From JBBKWH01 sp037968855 (GTDB lineage Bacteria; Pseudomonadota; Gammaproteobacteria; Pseudomonadales; Moraxellaceae), in the NCBI GenBank assembly GCA_037968855.1, contig JBBKWH010000120.1, positions 1 to 5,047 on the forward strand: a DNA stretch of 5,047 nucleotides. The letters run 5' to 3'. The translations under genes and the position numbers were made by a program. Under the pieces are notes generated by a model, which saw only the letters and a program-made list of their open reading frames with translations, was not told the origin of the DNA and made no database searches. Of the stretch, positions 1 through 5,047 are shown one piece after another. The stretch's first letter is position 1, and every line of letters begins with the position of its first letter.

Positions 1-423
1 AAGCAAACTTTGCAATGTCTTATAAATAGCCATTTTTTCATAAAAGTTTTTTTTCAACAAATAGTTATTTAAAATATTAAACAATCCTCCTGTAAGTATT
101 CCAAATGGGATCGCATAAAAATAGTCCTGATAAAATGATGTAAAGCTAACACCTACCACAGCAATGGTGGTAATTATAGTAAAAATAAATAATATAACTG
201 AAGAAAAATATAGAATTCCTTTTTCATCTTCTTTGTCCGCACTTAAAATTGAAAAATCCAATCTTAAGCTGGACAAAGAATTTGCTAAATAAACAAATGC
301 TGCATAGGTTGAAAAAAATCCAAAAAACTTCGGCTCATAAATTCTTGAAAGTATAGGCGATGCCAATACTACTGTGAGCTGTCCAATTGTAGACCCGCTC
401 ATCAATACCAAAAGGTTTCTCAA
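1..423 (-). CDS. wzx: Wzx-like polysaccharide flippase, N-terminal part (cut by window edge)
   Basis: This frame is open from 423 to the window edge and gives the first 141 residues of a membrane protein. The N-terminus has the pattern usual for the polysaccharide biosynthesis (MATE/MOP) flippase family: a hydrophobic helix with SGSTIGQ, then ASPILSRIYEP and FFG. Further hydrophobic stretches lie near residues 36-53, 70-97 and 104-123. By family, such proteins move undecaprenyl-linked repeat units across the inner membrane. An in-frame TAA directly precedes TTG at 423-421, so the start is this TTG or later. The next ATG is codon 8 (402-400) and would cut into the first helix. An AGAGA lies about 11 bases upstream of the TTG, so I prefer TTG. 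The gap to the dehydrogenase stop is 16 bases, which implies co-transcription. G+C is about 30%, far below wzc. The specific sugar unit cannot be told from this fragment. Confidence 0.82.
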   Translation of the reverse strand, partial: MRNLLVLMSGSTIGQLTVVLASPILSRIYEPKFFGFFSTYAAFVYLANSLSSLRLDFSILSADKEDEKGILYFSSVILFIFTIITTIAVVGVSFTSFYQDYFYAIPFGILTGGLFNILNNYLLKKNFYEKMAIYKTLQSLL

Positions 424-439
424 TTAAATACTATCTCTT

Positions 440-1717
440 TTAAAGCCTGATATCTGTTTCAGATTTATCAAAAACATATTTCAAATCATAAACGACACTC
501 TTTTGTTTACCTAATGTCCGAATTGCCTCGATACCCATATCTTTAAACTGATGATGCGCAACAGCCAAGATAATACCATCGTAAGTGTTTACATCAGGTT
601 GATCACACAACTGGATACCATACTCATGCATTGCCTCAGCCGCATCAACCCAAGGGTCATACACATCAACCTGTACATCATACTCTTTGAGCGCATTGAT
701 CATCTCAATGATCTTGGTATTGCGAATGTCTGGACAATTCTCTTTAAAGGTTAGACCCAAGATCAAAATACGGCTCTTATGGACCTGAATCTCTTTAAGC
801 ACCATCTGCTTAACCAATTGACTGGCGACATACTCACCCATCTTGTCATTTAGGCGGCGTGCAGCTAGAACGATCTCAGGATGATGGCCAATAGACTCGG
901 CTTTATGCGTTAAATAATATGGATCAACCCCAATACAATGCCCACCCACCAAACCCGGTCTAAACGGCAGGAAGTTCCACTTGGTCCCCGCAGCAATTAA
1001 TACTTCTTCGGTATCAATGCCCATTTTATTAAAGATCAGCGCCAACTCGTTAATCAAGGCAATATTGACATCACGCTGGGTATTTTCAATCACCTTAGAG
1101 GCTTCAGCCACTTTAATGCTGGAGGCCTTATGCGTGCCGACAGTAATGATCTGGTTGTATAAGGCATCGACCAAATCGGCGACTTCTGGGGTCGAACCGG
1201 AGGTGACTTTTTTGATATTGGTCACACGGTGGGCTTTATCACCAGGGTTAATCCGCTCTGGACTATAACCGGCAAAAAAATCGACATTAAAGGTCAGACC
1301 GGATACCCGTTCCAATACTGGTACACAGTCTTCTTCAGTTGCACCCGGATAGACGGTGGACTCATAGATCACAATATCGCCACGCTTGAGCACTTTGCCA
1401 ATGCTCTCAGACGCTTTGATCAACGGCGTTAAATCGGGACGACGGTGGGCATCAATCGGCGTAGGTACAGTCACAATAAACACATTACAGTCAGACAGAT
1501 CGTTTAGATCGGCGCTATAGCTCAGTTGATTGGCTTCGGCCAGCTCGGCATCGCTCACTTCTAGCGTGCTGTCTTTGCCTTGACGTAATGCCTCAATGCG
1601 TGAGGTATGAATATCAAACCCCACCACACTGCGCTGCTTGCCAAACTCAACGGCTAAAGGCAAACCGACATAGCCTAAACCAATCACCGCTAATTTAATT
1701 TGATCCAGTTGCAACAT
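440..1717 (-). CDS. tviB: UDP-N-acetylhexosamine 6-dehydrogenase (TviB/WbpO/Gna type)
   Basis: The 425-residue protein is a complete member of the UDP-glucose/UDP-GlcNAc dehydrogenase family and closely resembles Vi-antigen TviB and the Gna protein of Acinetobacter K loci. It should oxidise C6 of UDP-GlcNAc or UDP-GalNAc in two NAD-dependent steps, giving a uronic acid precursor for the capsule. Visible motifs in order are the Rossmann loop GLGYVGLP (13-20), TVPTP (83-87), YESTVYPG (118-125), GYSPERINPGD (150-160), the hinge VAEASKVIENTQRD (203-216), the catalytic-cysteine motif GGHCIGVDPYYL with Cys261, and the C-terminal nucleotide-binding motif GLTFKENCPDIRNT (321-334). The length is normal. 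The ATG at 1717 has AAGGAA six bases upstream (1729-1724). It is the first gene after the ops leader and is followed by the flippase after 16 bases. G+C is near 50% at its 5' end and about 40% in its last third. GlcNAc versus GalNAc substrate cannot be decided by eye. Confidence 0.95.
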   Translation of the reverse strand: MLQLDQIKLAVIGLGYVGLPLAVEFGKQRSVVGFDIHTSRIEALRQGKDSTLEVSDAELAEANQLSYSADLNDLSDCNVFIVTVPTPIDAHRRPDLTPLIKASESIGKVLKRGDIVIYESTVYPGATEEDCVPVLERVSGLTFNVDFFAGYSPERINPGDKAHRVTNIKKVTSGSTPEVADLVDALYNQIITVGTHKASSIKVAEASKVIENTQRDVNIALINELALIFNKMGIDTEEVLIAAGTKWNFLPFRPGLVGGHCIGVDPYYLTHKAESIGHHPEIVLAARRLNDKMGEYVASQLVKQMVLKEIQVHKSRILILGLTFKENCPDIRNTKIIEMINALKEYDVQVDVYDPWVDAAEAMHEYGIQLCDQPDVNTYDGIILAVAHHQFKDMGIEAIRTLGKQKSVVYDLKYVFDKSETDIRL

Positions 1718-1756
1718 TGTTTATTCCTTGAACAGGCTATATTGATCATAAGACCG

Positions 1757-1792
1757 AAAAAAAGACACGCTACCGCCCCAAGATTACACGTC
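1757..1792 (-). other. Possible attenuator-like fold overlapping ops, followed by a T7 tract
   Basis: On the minus strand GACGTGT (1792-1786) can pair with GCGTGTC (1770-1764) as RNA, giving four Watson-Crick and three G-U pairs around a 15-base loop. Seven T residues (1763-1757) follow immediately. The 3' arm and loop contain the ops site. The layout of stem plus U-tract resembles an intrinsic terminator, but the stem is weak, so it may only reinforce pausing. Function is inference. Confidence 0.25.
1766..1777 (-). promoter_or_regulatory. ops: ops element (JUMPstart core), RfaH recruitment site
   Basis: The minus strand reads GGCGGTAGCGTG here, identical over all 12 bases to the E. coli ops sequence, and is preceded by two more G residues as in many JUMPstart elements. 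In the known system, RNA polymerase pauses at ops, the non-template strand is exposed, and RfaH binds it and suppresses termination through the downstream operon. The site lies 48 bases before the tviB start and 172 bases after the stop of the rfaH-type gene, on the coding strand of the downstream operon. That is the correct orientation and place for a leader ops. An exact 12-base match beside an RfaH homologue is very unlikely to be chance. Confidence 0.92.
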
Positions 1793-1856
1793 AAAGGATC
1801 TTGAGGACGAAAATACTAGGTCAAACTAAAAACATTGCACACCATTAATATGCGAG

Positions 1857-1878
1857 CAATACAGATACATCTGTATTG
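1857..1878. repeat. 22-base perfect palindrome in the leader (operator or hairpin)
   Basis: CAATACAGAT at 1857-1866 is the exact reverse complement of ATCTGTATTG at 1869-1878, with two bases between. As DNA this is a dyad of operator size. As RNA it would form a nine-pair stem with a four-base loop. No T-run follows on the minus strand, so it does not look like a terminator. It lies just downstream of the candidate -10 box, where a repressor site would sit. No regulator can be named. Confidence 0.6.
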
Positions 1879-1885
1879 AAGCCGA

Positions 1886-1914
1886 ATATTACGCCCTACA
1901 ATATCCCTAAACAA
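1886..1914 (-). promoter_or_regulatory. Weak sigma-70-like promoter candidate for the tviB operon leader
   Basis: TTGTTT (1914-1909) and TAATAT (1891-1886) are separated by 17 bases, matching the sigma-70 consensus at three of six and four of six positions. The start would fall near 1879, giving a leader of about 160 bases that carries the palindrome and then ops. This is the best-spaced pair I found in the gap, but AT-rich DNA yields such matches by chance. Read-through from wzc-rfaH could also transcribe the leader. Confidence 0.3.
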
Positions 1915-1922
1915 GAGAAGAG

Positions 1923-1946
1923 GTCACAATAACAGTGCATTATGAC
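1923..1946 (-). other. Hairpin just after the rfaH stop, possible weak terminator or processing site
   Basis: GTCATAAT (1946-1939) can pair with ATTGTGAC (1930-1923) as RNA over eight positions with one G-U pair and an eight-base loop. It begins three bases after the rfaH-type stop codon. The following sequence is pyrimidine-rich (CTCTTCTCTTGTTT) rather than a clean T-run, and the stem is AT-rich, so strong termination is not expected. Confidence 0.25.
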
Positions 1947-1949
1947 AAT

Positions 1950-2459
1950 CTAGTGCTCAATTTTGTGCACATTGGCCAAGCTGACTTTAATTTGCTGCGG
2001 CTGATTTAACAGATTGAGCAAAATAATAATCCGCTCTGCACCATCAAACGCCATAAACACGGCATCAATTCCGCTATATGGCCCAATATTGACGTGCACT
2101 GCGTCCCCTTGTTGCAACTCGCCCAAACATGGGGCTTGAGCCATGCGTTGTTTTAGCCGCTCAATCAAAGCATCCGGCACGGCAATCGGATGTGCACCAA
2201 AACTGACCAGCCGCAACACCCCACGGGTCGAGCGAATCGGCGCCCAGTTGTCGTCCACACAGCTCAGGTGGATAAACAAATAATTGGGAAACAACGGCTC
2301 GGTCAGTAGTACCCGCTTGCCGCGTTTAATCCGCTCGACCTGTACAACTGGCAAAAAACACACATAGCCTTGCTGGGTCAGATTTTGTTCGGCCCGAAAC
2401 TGTTGTTGGGCGCGGCAATGCACCACATACCATGCCGCGTCACTGTGATCCGAGGTCAT
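1950..2459 (-). CDS. rfaH: RfaH-family transcription antitermination protein (NusG paralogue)
   Basis: The 169-residue product aligns by eye along its whole length with E. coli RfaH (162 residues). The NusG N-terminal domain runs from WYVVHCR (10-16) through RGKR (46-49), EPLFPNYLF (54-62), STRGV (77-81) and FGAHP (87-91). The KOW domain starts near 117 and includes GPYSG and the RfaH-like LLNLLN (147-152). Thr78 and Arg79 match the E. coli ops-contacting Thr72 and Arg73. Glu54 and Arg143 match the E48-R138 salt bridge that holds RfaH closed. The HTT motif that contacts the polymerase gate loop is replaced by NWA (71-73). I chose ATG at 2459: GGTGA lies eight bases upstream. GTG 2462 is nearly as good, and TTG 2474 has no clear ribosome site. 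The gene follows wzc by 19 bases, so it is probably in that operon. It should load at the ops site just downstream. Confidence 0.93.
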   Translation of the reverse strand: MTSDHSDAAWYVVHCRAQQQFRAEQNLTQQGYVCFLPVVQVERIKRGKRVLLTEPLFPNYLFIHLSCVDDNWAPIRSTRGVLRLVSFGAHPIAVPDALIERLKQRMAQAPCLGELQQGDAVHVNIGPYSGIDAVFMAFDGAERIIILLNLLNQPQQIKVSLANVHKIEH

Positions 2460-2478
2460 CACGGTTGTCACCAATCAA

Positions 2479-4662
2479 TCACGACTTGTTGGAGCGGTAT
2501 TGATAGCCGTACTGGTAGCCGTATCCTGTCCCTGCCCCTTGCTGGATATCGTTAAACACCACCCCTTGCACGGTGACACCCGCTTGTACCAGACGGTTAT
2601 TGGCCACCTCTAGCTCTTTGATATCGGTATGGCCATAACGAGCGATCATTAAGGTCAAGCCCGCTTTACGGCCAATAATCACCCCATCAGTCGCAGCCAA
2701 CAATGGCGGTGAATCCAGAATGACAAAATCAAAGGTGCTGCTCAGTTCATCCATTAAGGTATTAAACCGCTCGTTCAGCAGTAACTCGGCCGGATTAGGC
2801 GGAATCGCCCCCGTGTTTAAAAACTCCAAGCCTTCAACATTGGTTTTATGGCAGAGCAGATCGAGGTTGGATTCTTTGCCCTGCAAATACTCCGACAGGC
2901 CCACACCACGCTCTAACTCAAAGTAATTAAACAAATGACCACGGCGCATATCGGCATCAATCAGCACGACAGACTTGCCCATCTGTGCCATGACTGCCGC
3001 AAAGTTGGCGGCAATAAACGACTTGCCAATACTGGGTGACGGGCCAGTGATCAAAATCACATTGTTGCGACCGGCAGCAGCAAAATGCACCACGGTGCGC
3101 AAACTGCGTAAACTCTCAATCGCCATGTCTTCGCTGTCTTGCGCTGCCAGCAAATGCTGCTGACCTTTACGAAAACGACGAGTGAGCTTGCGCTGCATGA
3201 TCGAGCGCGGCACGGTGGCCAAGATCGATAGCCCCAAGCGTGACTCAATCAAGCTGCTGTCTTTTAGACCGCTAAACAACAGGTTTTTGAGCAAGATTAA
3301 GGCCGTACCGGCAAACCCACCCAACAACACCGCCAGCATCAGCACCAACGAGCGCTTAGGCTTGATCGGTTCCATTGGTTTGACCGCTTGGTCGATCACT
3401 CGTACGTTACCAATCTCACTGGCTTTGACCACTTTGAGCTGCTGGTAACTGTTGAGCAAACTGGTGTATAGCTCGGTGTTGACTTGCACATCACGGAACA
3501 ATTGCAGATACAAACGCTGGATCTCTGGGATCTGGGTCATGCGTTGTTCGAGCTTTTTGTTCTCTTGCGCCAGTTCGGCCAGTTGTGCGTTGACCTCGGC
3601 CATGAGCGGATATTCATCGGTAAAACGGGCTTTCAGCTCGGCGGCTTTTTGTTCGAGTTCCATGCGTGTGGTTTTTAGGCTCACGCTTTGCATCAGCAAC
3701 AGTTCGGACTCTTTGGTCACGTCAATGGTGTTGTTTTGACGGCGGAACTCGTTATAACGACGCTCTGAGGCTTCTAACTCATCTTTAAGCTCTGGCAATT
3801 GTGCCTTTAAAAAAGCCAAGGTCTTTTGGGTTTCGGCTGAACGACGCTCGACGTTTTGCTTGAGATACACCTGCATGATCTCGTTGAGCGTTTGGGTGAT
3901 CAGGGTAGGATTGGTGCCTTGATAACTGAGCGCCAAAATACCGGTCAGCTTGCCTTTTTCGGAGACCGACAAGCGCGAAGACAAGTCTTGTGCTGCGCTA
4001 CGCAGGCTTTTTTTGACCAAAAACAGCGTGCCCTGTGACGAGGCATCGTTGACCAATAGATCAATCGTGCCCATTGGCGTATCAACATGGGTGGCTTGGC
4101 CGATCAAGCCGGTCAGCAGTACTTGCTCGTTCAGGCTAATTTGATACGTCTTGTTGCCTTTTAGGGTCAGGGTCAAGCGTTGATCCAGCAGTGCTTCGGA
4201 CACATCCAAACGTGCCAAGTCGATATAGGTGCGATCAATCTGATAAAACACATGCTTGGGCGAATGCATCAGCACATGCGGCAAGGGCTGGCGCACGCGT
4301 TGCGTTAATTGCTCTTGTGGACTGCTCAGGCCGATGTCTAGCTTCAGGTTTCTGAGCGCTTGACCCAGCACAAAACGCGACTTGAGCAGCTCGATCTCGG
4401 TTTGGGCCGGTGATTTGACATCCATCACGCTAGACAGATCGCCAAGCAAGGCGGCAGAGGCGTTTTTGTTGCTCTCCACTTGGATCAGACCATCGACGGC
4501 ATACACCGGTTTGGTCACGCGCAGATACAGCACGGCCAATGCCACCGCCACGATCACACAGAGCAAGATCCAATACCAATGTTTAATCAGCGTGCGGGCT
4601 AATTCTTTTAGATCAATGGTGTCATCAAGTTCGTGATGTTGTTGTGTGTTACTCACGGTCAT
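2479..4662 (-). CDS. wzc: Wzc: polysaccharide co-polymerase and tyrosine autokinase
   Basis: The 727-residue inner-membrane protein has the full Wzc architecture. There is a cytoplasmic start, a first membrane helix (about 29-47), a Wzz-type periplasmic domain with a long coiled coil (about 275-375), a proline-rich VKPMEPIKPKR (427-437) and a second helix (about 438-458). The BY-kinase domain follows, with ESLRSLR (516-522) as the EX2RX2R oligomerisation motif, Walker A GPSPSIGKS (Lys547), Walker A' VVLIDADMR (Asp569, Asp571) and Walker B VILDSPP (Asp650). The tail has five tyrosines at 714, 716, 718, 720 and 722. By family it autophosphorylates, is reset by Wzb, and controls chain length and export with Wza. 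The residue aligned with E. coli Tyr569 is His576. A TTG at 4674 would add four residues, but the ATG at 4662 has GGA seven bases upstream and gives a normal start. Confidence 0.96.
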   Translation of the reverse strand: MTVSNTQQHHELDDTIDLKELARTLIKHWYWILLCVIVAVALAVLYLRVTKPVYAVDGLIQVESNKNASAALLGDLSSVMDVKSPAQTEIELLKSRFVLGQALRNLKLDIGLSSPQEQLTQRVRQPLPHVLMHSPKHVFYQIDRTYIDLARLDVSEALLDQRLTLTLKGNKTYQISLNEQVLLTGLIGQATHVDTPMGTIDLLVNDASSQGTLFLVKKSLRSAAQDLSSRLSVSEKGKLTGILALSYQGTNPTLITQTLNEIMQVYLKQNVERRSAETQKTLAFLKAQLPELKDELEASERRYNEFRRQNNTIDVTKESELLLMQSVSLKTTRMELEQKAAELKARFTDEYPLMAEVNAQLAELAQENKKLEQRMTQIPEIQRLYLQLFRDVQVNTELYTSLLNSYQQLKVVKASEIGNVRVIDQAVKPMEPIKPKRSLVLMLAVLLGGFAGTALILLKNLLFSGLKDSSLIESRLGLSILATVPRSIMQRKLTRRFRKGQQHLLAAQDSEDMAIESLRSLRTVVHFAAAGRNNVILITGPSPSIGKSFIAANFAAVMAQMGKSVVLIDADMRRGHLFNYFELERGVGLSEYLQGKESNLDLLCHKTNVEGLEFLNTGAIPPNPAELLLNERFNTLMDELSSTFDFVILDSPPLLAATDGVIIGRKAGLTLMIARYGHTDIKELEVANNRLVQAGVTVQGVVFNDIQQGAGTGYGYQYGYQYRSNKS
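2497..2523 (-). repeat. Tandem 12-base repeat encoding the YGYQ tyrosine tail of Wzc
   Basis: Two adjacent 12-base units encode YGYQ (2523-2512 and 2511-2500), followed by a further Tyr codon at 2499-2497. The units differ only at third codon positions (TAC/TAT and CAG/CAA). The repeat supplies all five tyrosines of the phosphorylated tail, so gain or loss of a unit would change their number by two without breaking the frame. Confidence 0.75.
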
Positions 4663-4681
4663 TATGCAATCCAATGCCAGA

Positions 4682-4696
4682 TGCCCAATAAGGGCA
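4682..4696 (-). other. Small hairpin in the wzb-wzc spacer
   Basis: TGCCC (4696-4692) and GGGCA (4686-4682) form a perfect five-pair stem around a five-base loop, 19 bases before the wzc ATG. No T-run follows on the minus strand, so it is not a terminator. It could influence wzc translation or mRNA processing, but it is short enough to be chance. Confidence 0.25.
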
Positions 4697-4732
4697 ATAA
4701 AAAATCAGGTGATGTATCGCTGCGGACTGCGG

Positions 4733-5047
4733 TTAGCATAATTTTTGCTCCCACTCACTCACGCCTTGAATGATCAGGTTACGTGCCGCCACAAACGCGT
4801 CTTTGGGATGCCGGTAAGGATCATCAATATCCTTGCCGCTCCAATGCCCCAACCGAAATACCTTACCTTTGCTAAATGGCCATTGCTGCTCGACCACTTT
4901 GACCTGCTCGGTGCTCATGGTCAGCACAATATCGGCACTGAGCATTAAGTTACGGTCCAACGGACGGCCAATATGCTTGGAAATATCAATGCCCAGTTCG
5001 GCCATACATTCCACGGCCATGGCATCAGCCGGATGGCCACTTAAGCC
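4733..5047 (-). CDS. wzb: Wzb: low-molecular-weight protein-tyrosine phosphatase, C-terminal part
   Basis: The frame is open to the window edge and ends at TAA (4735-4733), giving the last 104 residues of a protein that is about 147 residues in E. coli Wzb. The visible part begins with GLSGHPAD and has the family's GIDISKHIGRPL stretch, the ADIVLTM strand and DDPYR with the general-acid aspartate at residue 76 of the fragment. The N-terminal CX5R phosphate-binding loop lies outside the window. By family it dephosphorylates the Wzc tyrosine tail in the cytoplasm, resetting the kinase. It precedes wzc by 70 bases, the usual wzb-wzc order, and wza is expected further upstream beyond the edge. 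The ATG at 5020 is internal, because conserved residues (GHPAD) continue upstream of it in frame. Confidence 0.93.
   Translation of the reverse strand, partial: GLSGHPADAMAVECMAELGIDISKHIGRPLDRNLMLSADIVLTMSTEQVKVVEQQWPFSKGKVFRLGHWSGKDIDDPYRHPKDAFVAARNLIIQGVSEWEQKLC

Noticed and set aside
1724..1735. Mini-hairpin CCT/AGG that could hide the tviB ribosome site
   Set aside because: Only three base pairs are possible, too weak to matter.
1783..1788. TGTAAT as a -10 box just upstream of ops
   Set aside because: No acceptable -35 lies at 16-18 bases, and a start here would place ops at the very beginning of the transcript, too early for an RfaH-loading pause.
1950..2474. TTG at 2474 as the start of the rfaH-type gene
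   Set aside because: It has no good ribosome site at the right distance and adds residues before the domain that RfaH does not need; ATG 2459 or GTG 2462 fits better.
3057..3248. Second minus-strand frame of 63 codons inside wzc
   Set aside because: It overlaps the kinase linker in another frame and shows no family resemblance; it is a shadow of wzc.
3452..3739. Open frame of 95 codons on the plus strand, antisense to wzc, and several similar ones elsewhere
   Set aside because: It lies fully inside a convincing gene on the opposite strand, has no recognisable motif, and is the kind of open frame expected opposite a coiled-coil coding region.
4682..4705. Hairpin with a nearby A/T run as a terminator between wzb and wzc
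   Set aside because: The T-run lies before the stem on the transcribed strand. The order would suit a terminator only on the plus strand, where no gene is present.
4733..5020. Wzb starting at the ATG at 5020 as a complete 95-residue protein
   Set aside because: Conserved Wzb residues (GHPAD) continue in frame upstream and the catalytic loop would be missing, so the gene is simply cut by the window edge.

Overview
The window carries one co-directional block of a Wzx/Wzy-type surface polysaccharide (capsule, K-locus-like) cluster. Every recognisable gene is on the minus strand, so transcription runs from high to low coordinates. In that order the genes are a partial wzb (protein-tyrosine phosphatase), wzc (bacterial tyrosine kinase and co-polymerase), an rfaH-type antiterminator, a 232-base leader, tviB/gna (UDP-N-acetylhexosamine 6-dehydrogenase) and a partial wzx-like flippase that runs off position 1. 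The gene set and the protein character suggest a gammaproteobacterium, most likely Moraxellaceae (Acinetobacter or a relative). The genus is an inference from by-eye resemblance, not a search result.

Region by region: 5047-4733 is the C-terminal two thirds of Wzb. 4732-4663 is a short spacer with a small hairpin ahead of wzc. 4662-2479 is a full-length Wzc with both membrane segments, the periplasmic coiled coil, the kinase motifs and a C-terminal tyrosine cluster. 2459-1950 is an RfaH-family NusG paralogue. 1949-1718 is a structured leader holding a weak promoter candidate, a 22-base palindrome and an exact ops (JUMPstart) element, GGCGGTAGCGTG, at 1777-1766. 1717-440 is the dehydrogenase. 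From 423 downwards the flippase has clearly lower G+C (about 30%) than the genes before it, as expected for the variable, horizontally exchanged part of such a locus.

How the genes fit together: Wzc and Wzb control chain polymerisation and export through cycles of phosphorylation. TviB/Gna makes a uronic-acid amino-sugar nucleotide precursor, and Wzx flips the lipid-linked repeat unit across the inner membrane. The most noteworthy point is regulatory. The rfaH-type gene lies directly upstream of its own presumptive target, a perfect 12-base ops site 48 bases before the dehydrogenase start. This places a specialised antiterminator exactly at the boundary between the conserved export genes and the variable sugar genes. 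RfaH and ops are known from enterobacteria, but there rfaH is usually unlinked to its targets. A linked, in-operon copy suggests a self-contained and possibly transferable regulatory unit.

There is no tRNA, rRNA, insertion sequence or CRISPR array that I can see. The only gap of any size between genes is the 232-base leader.
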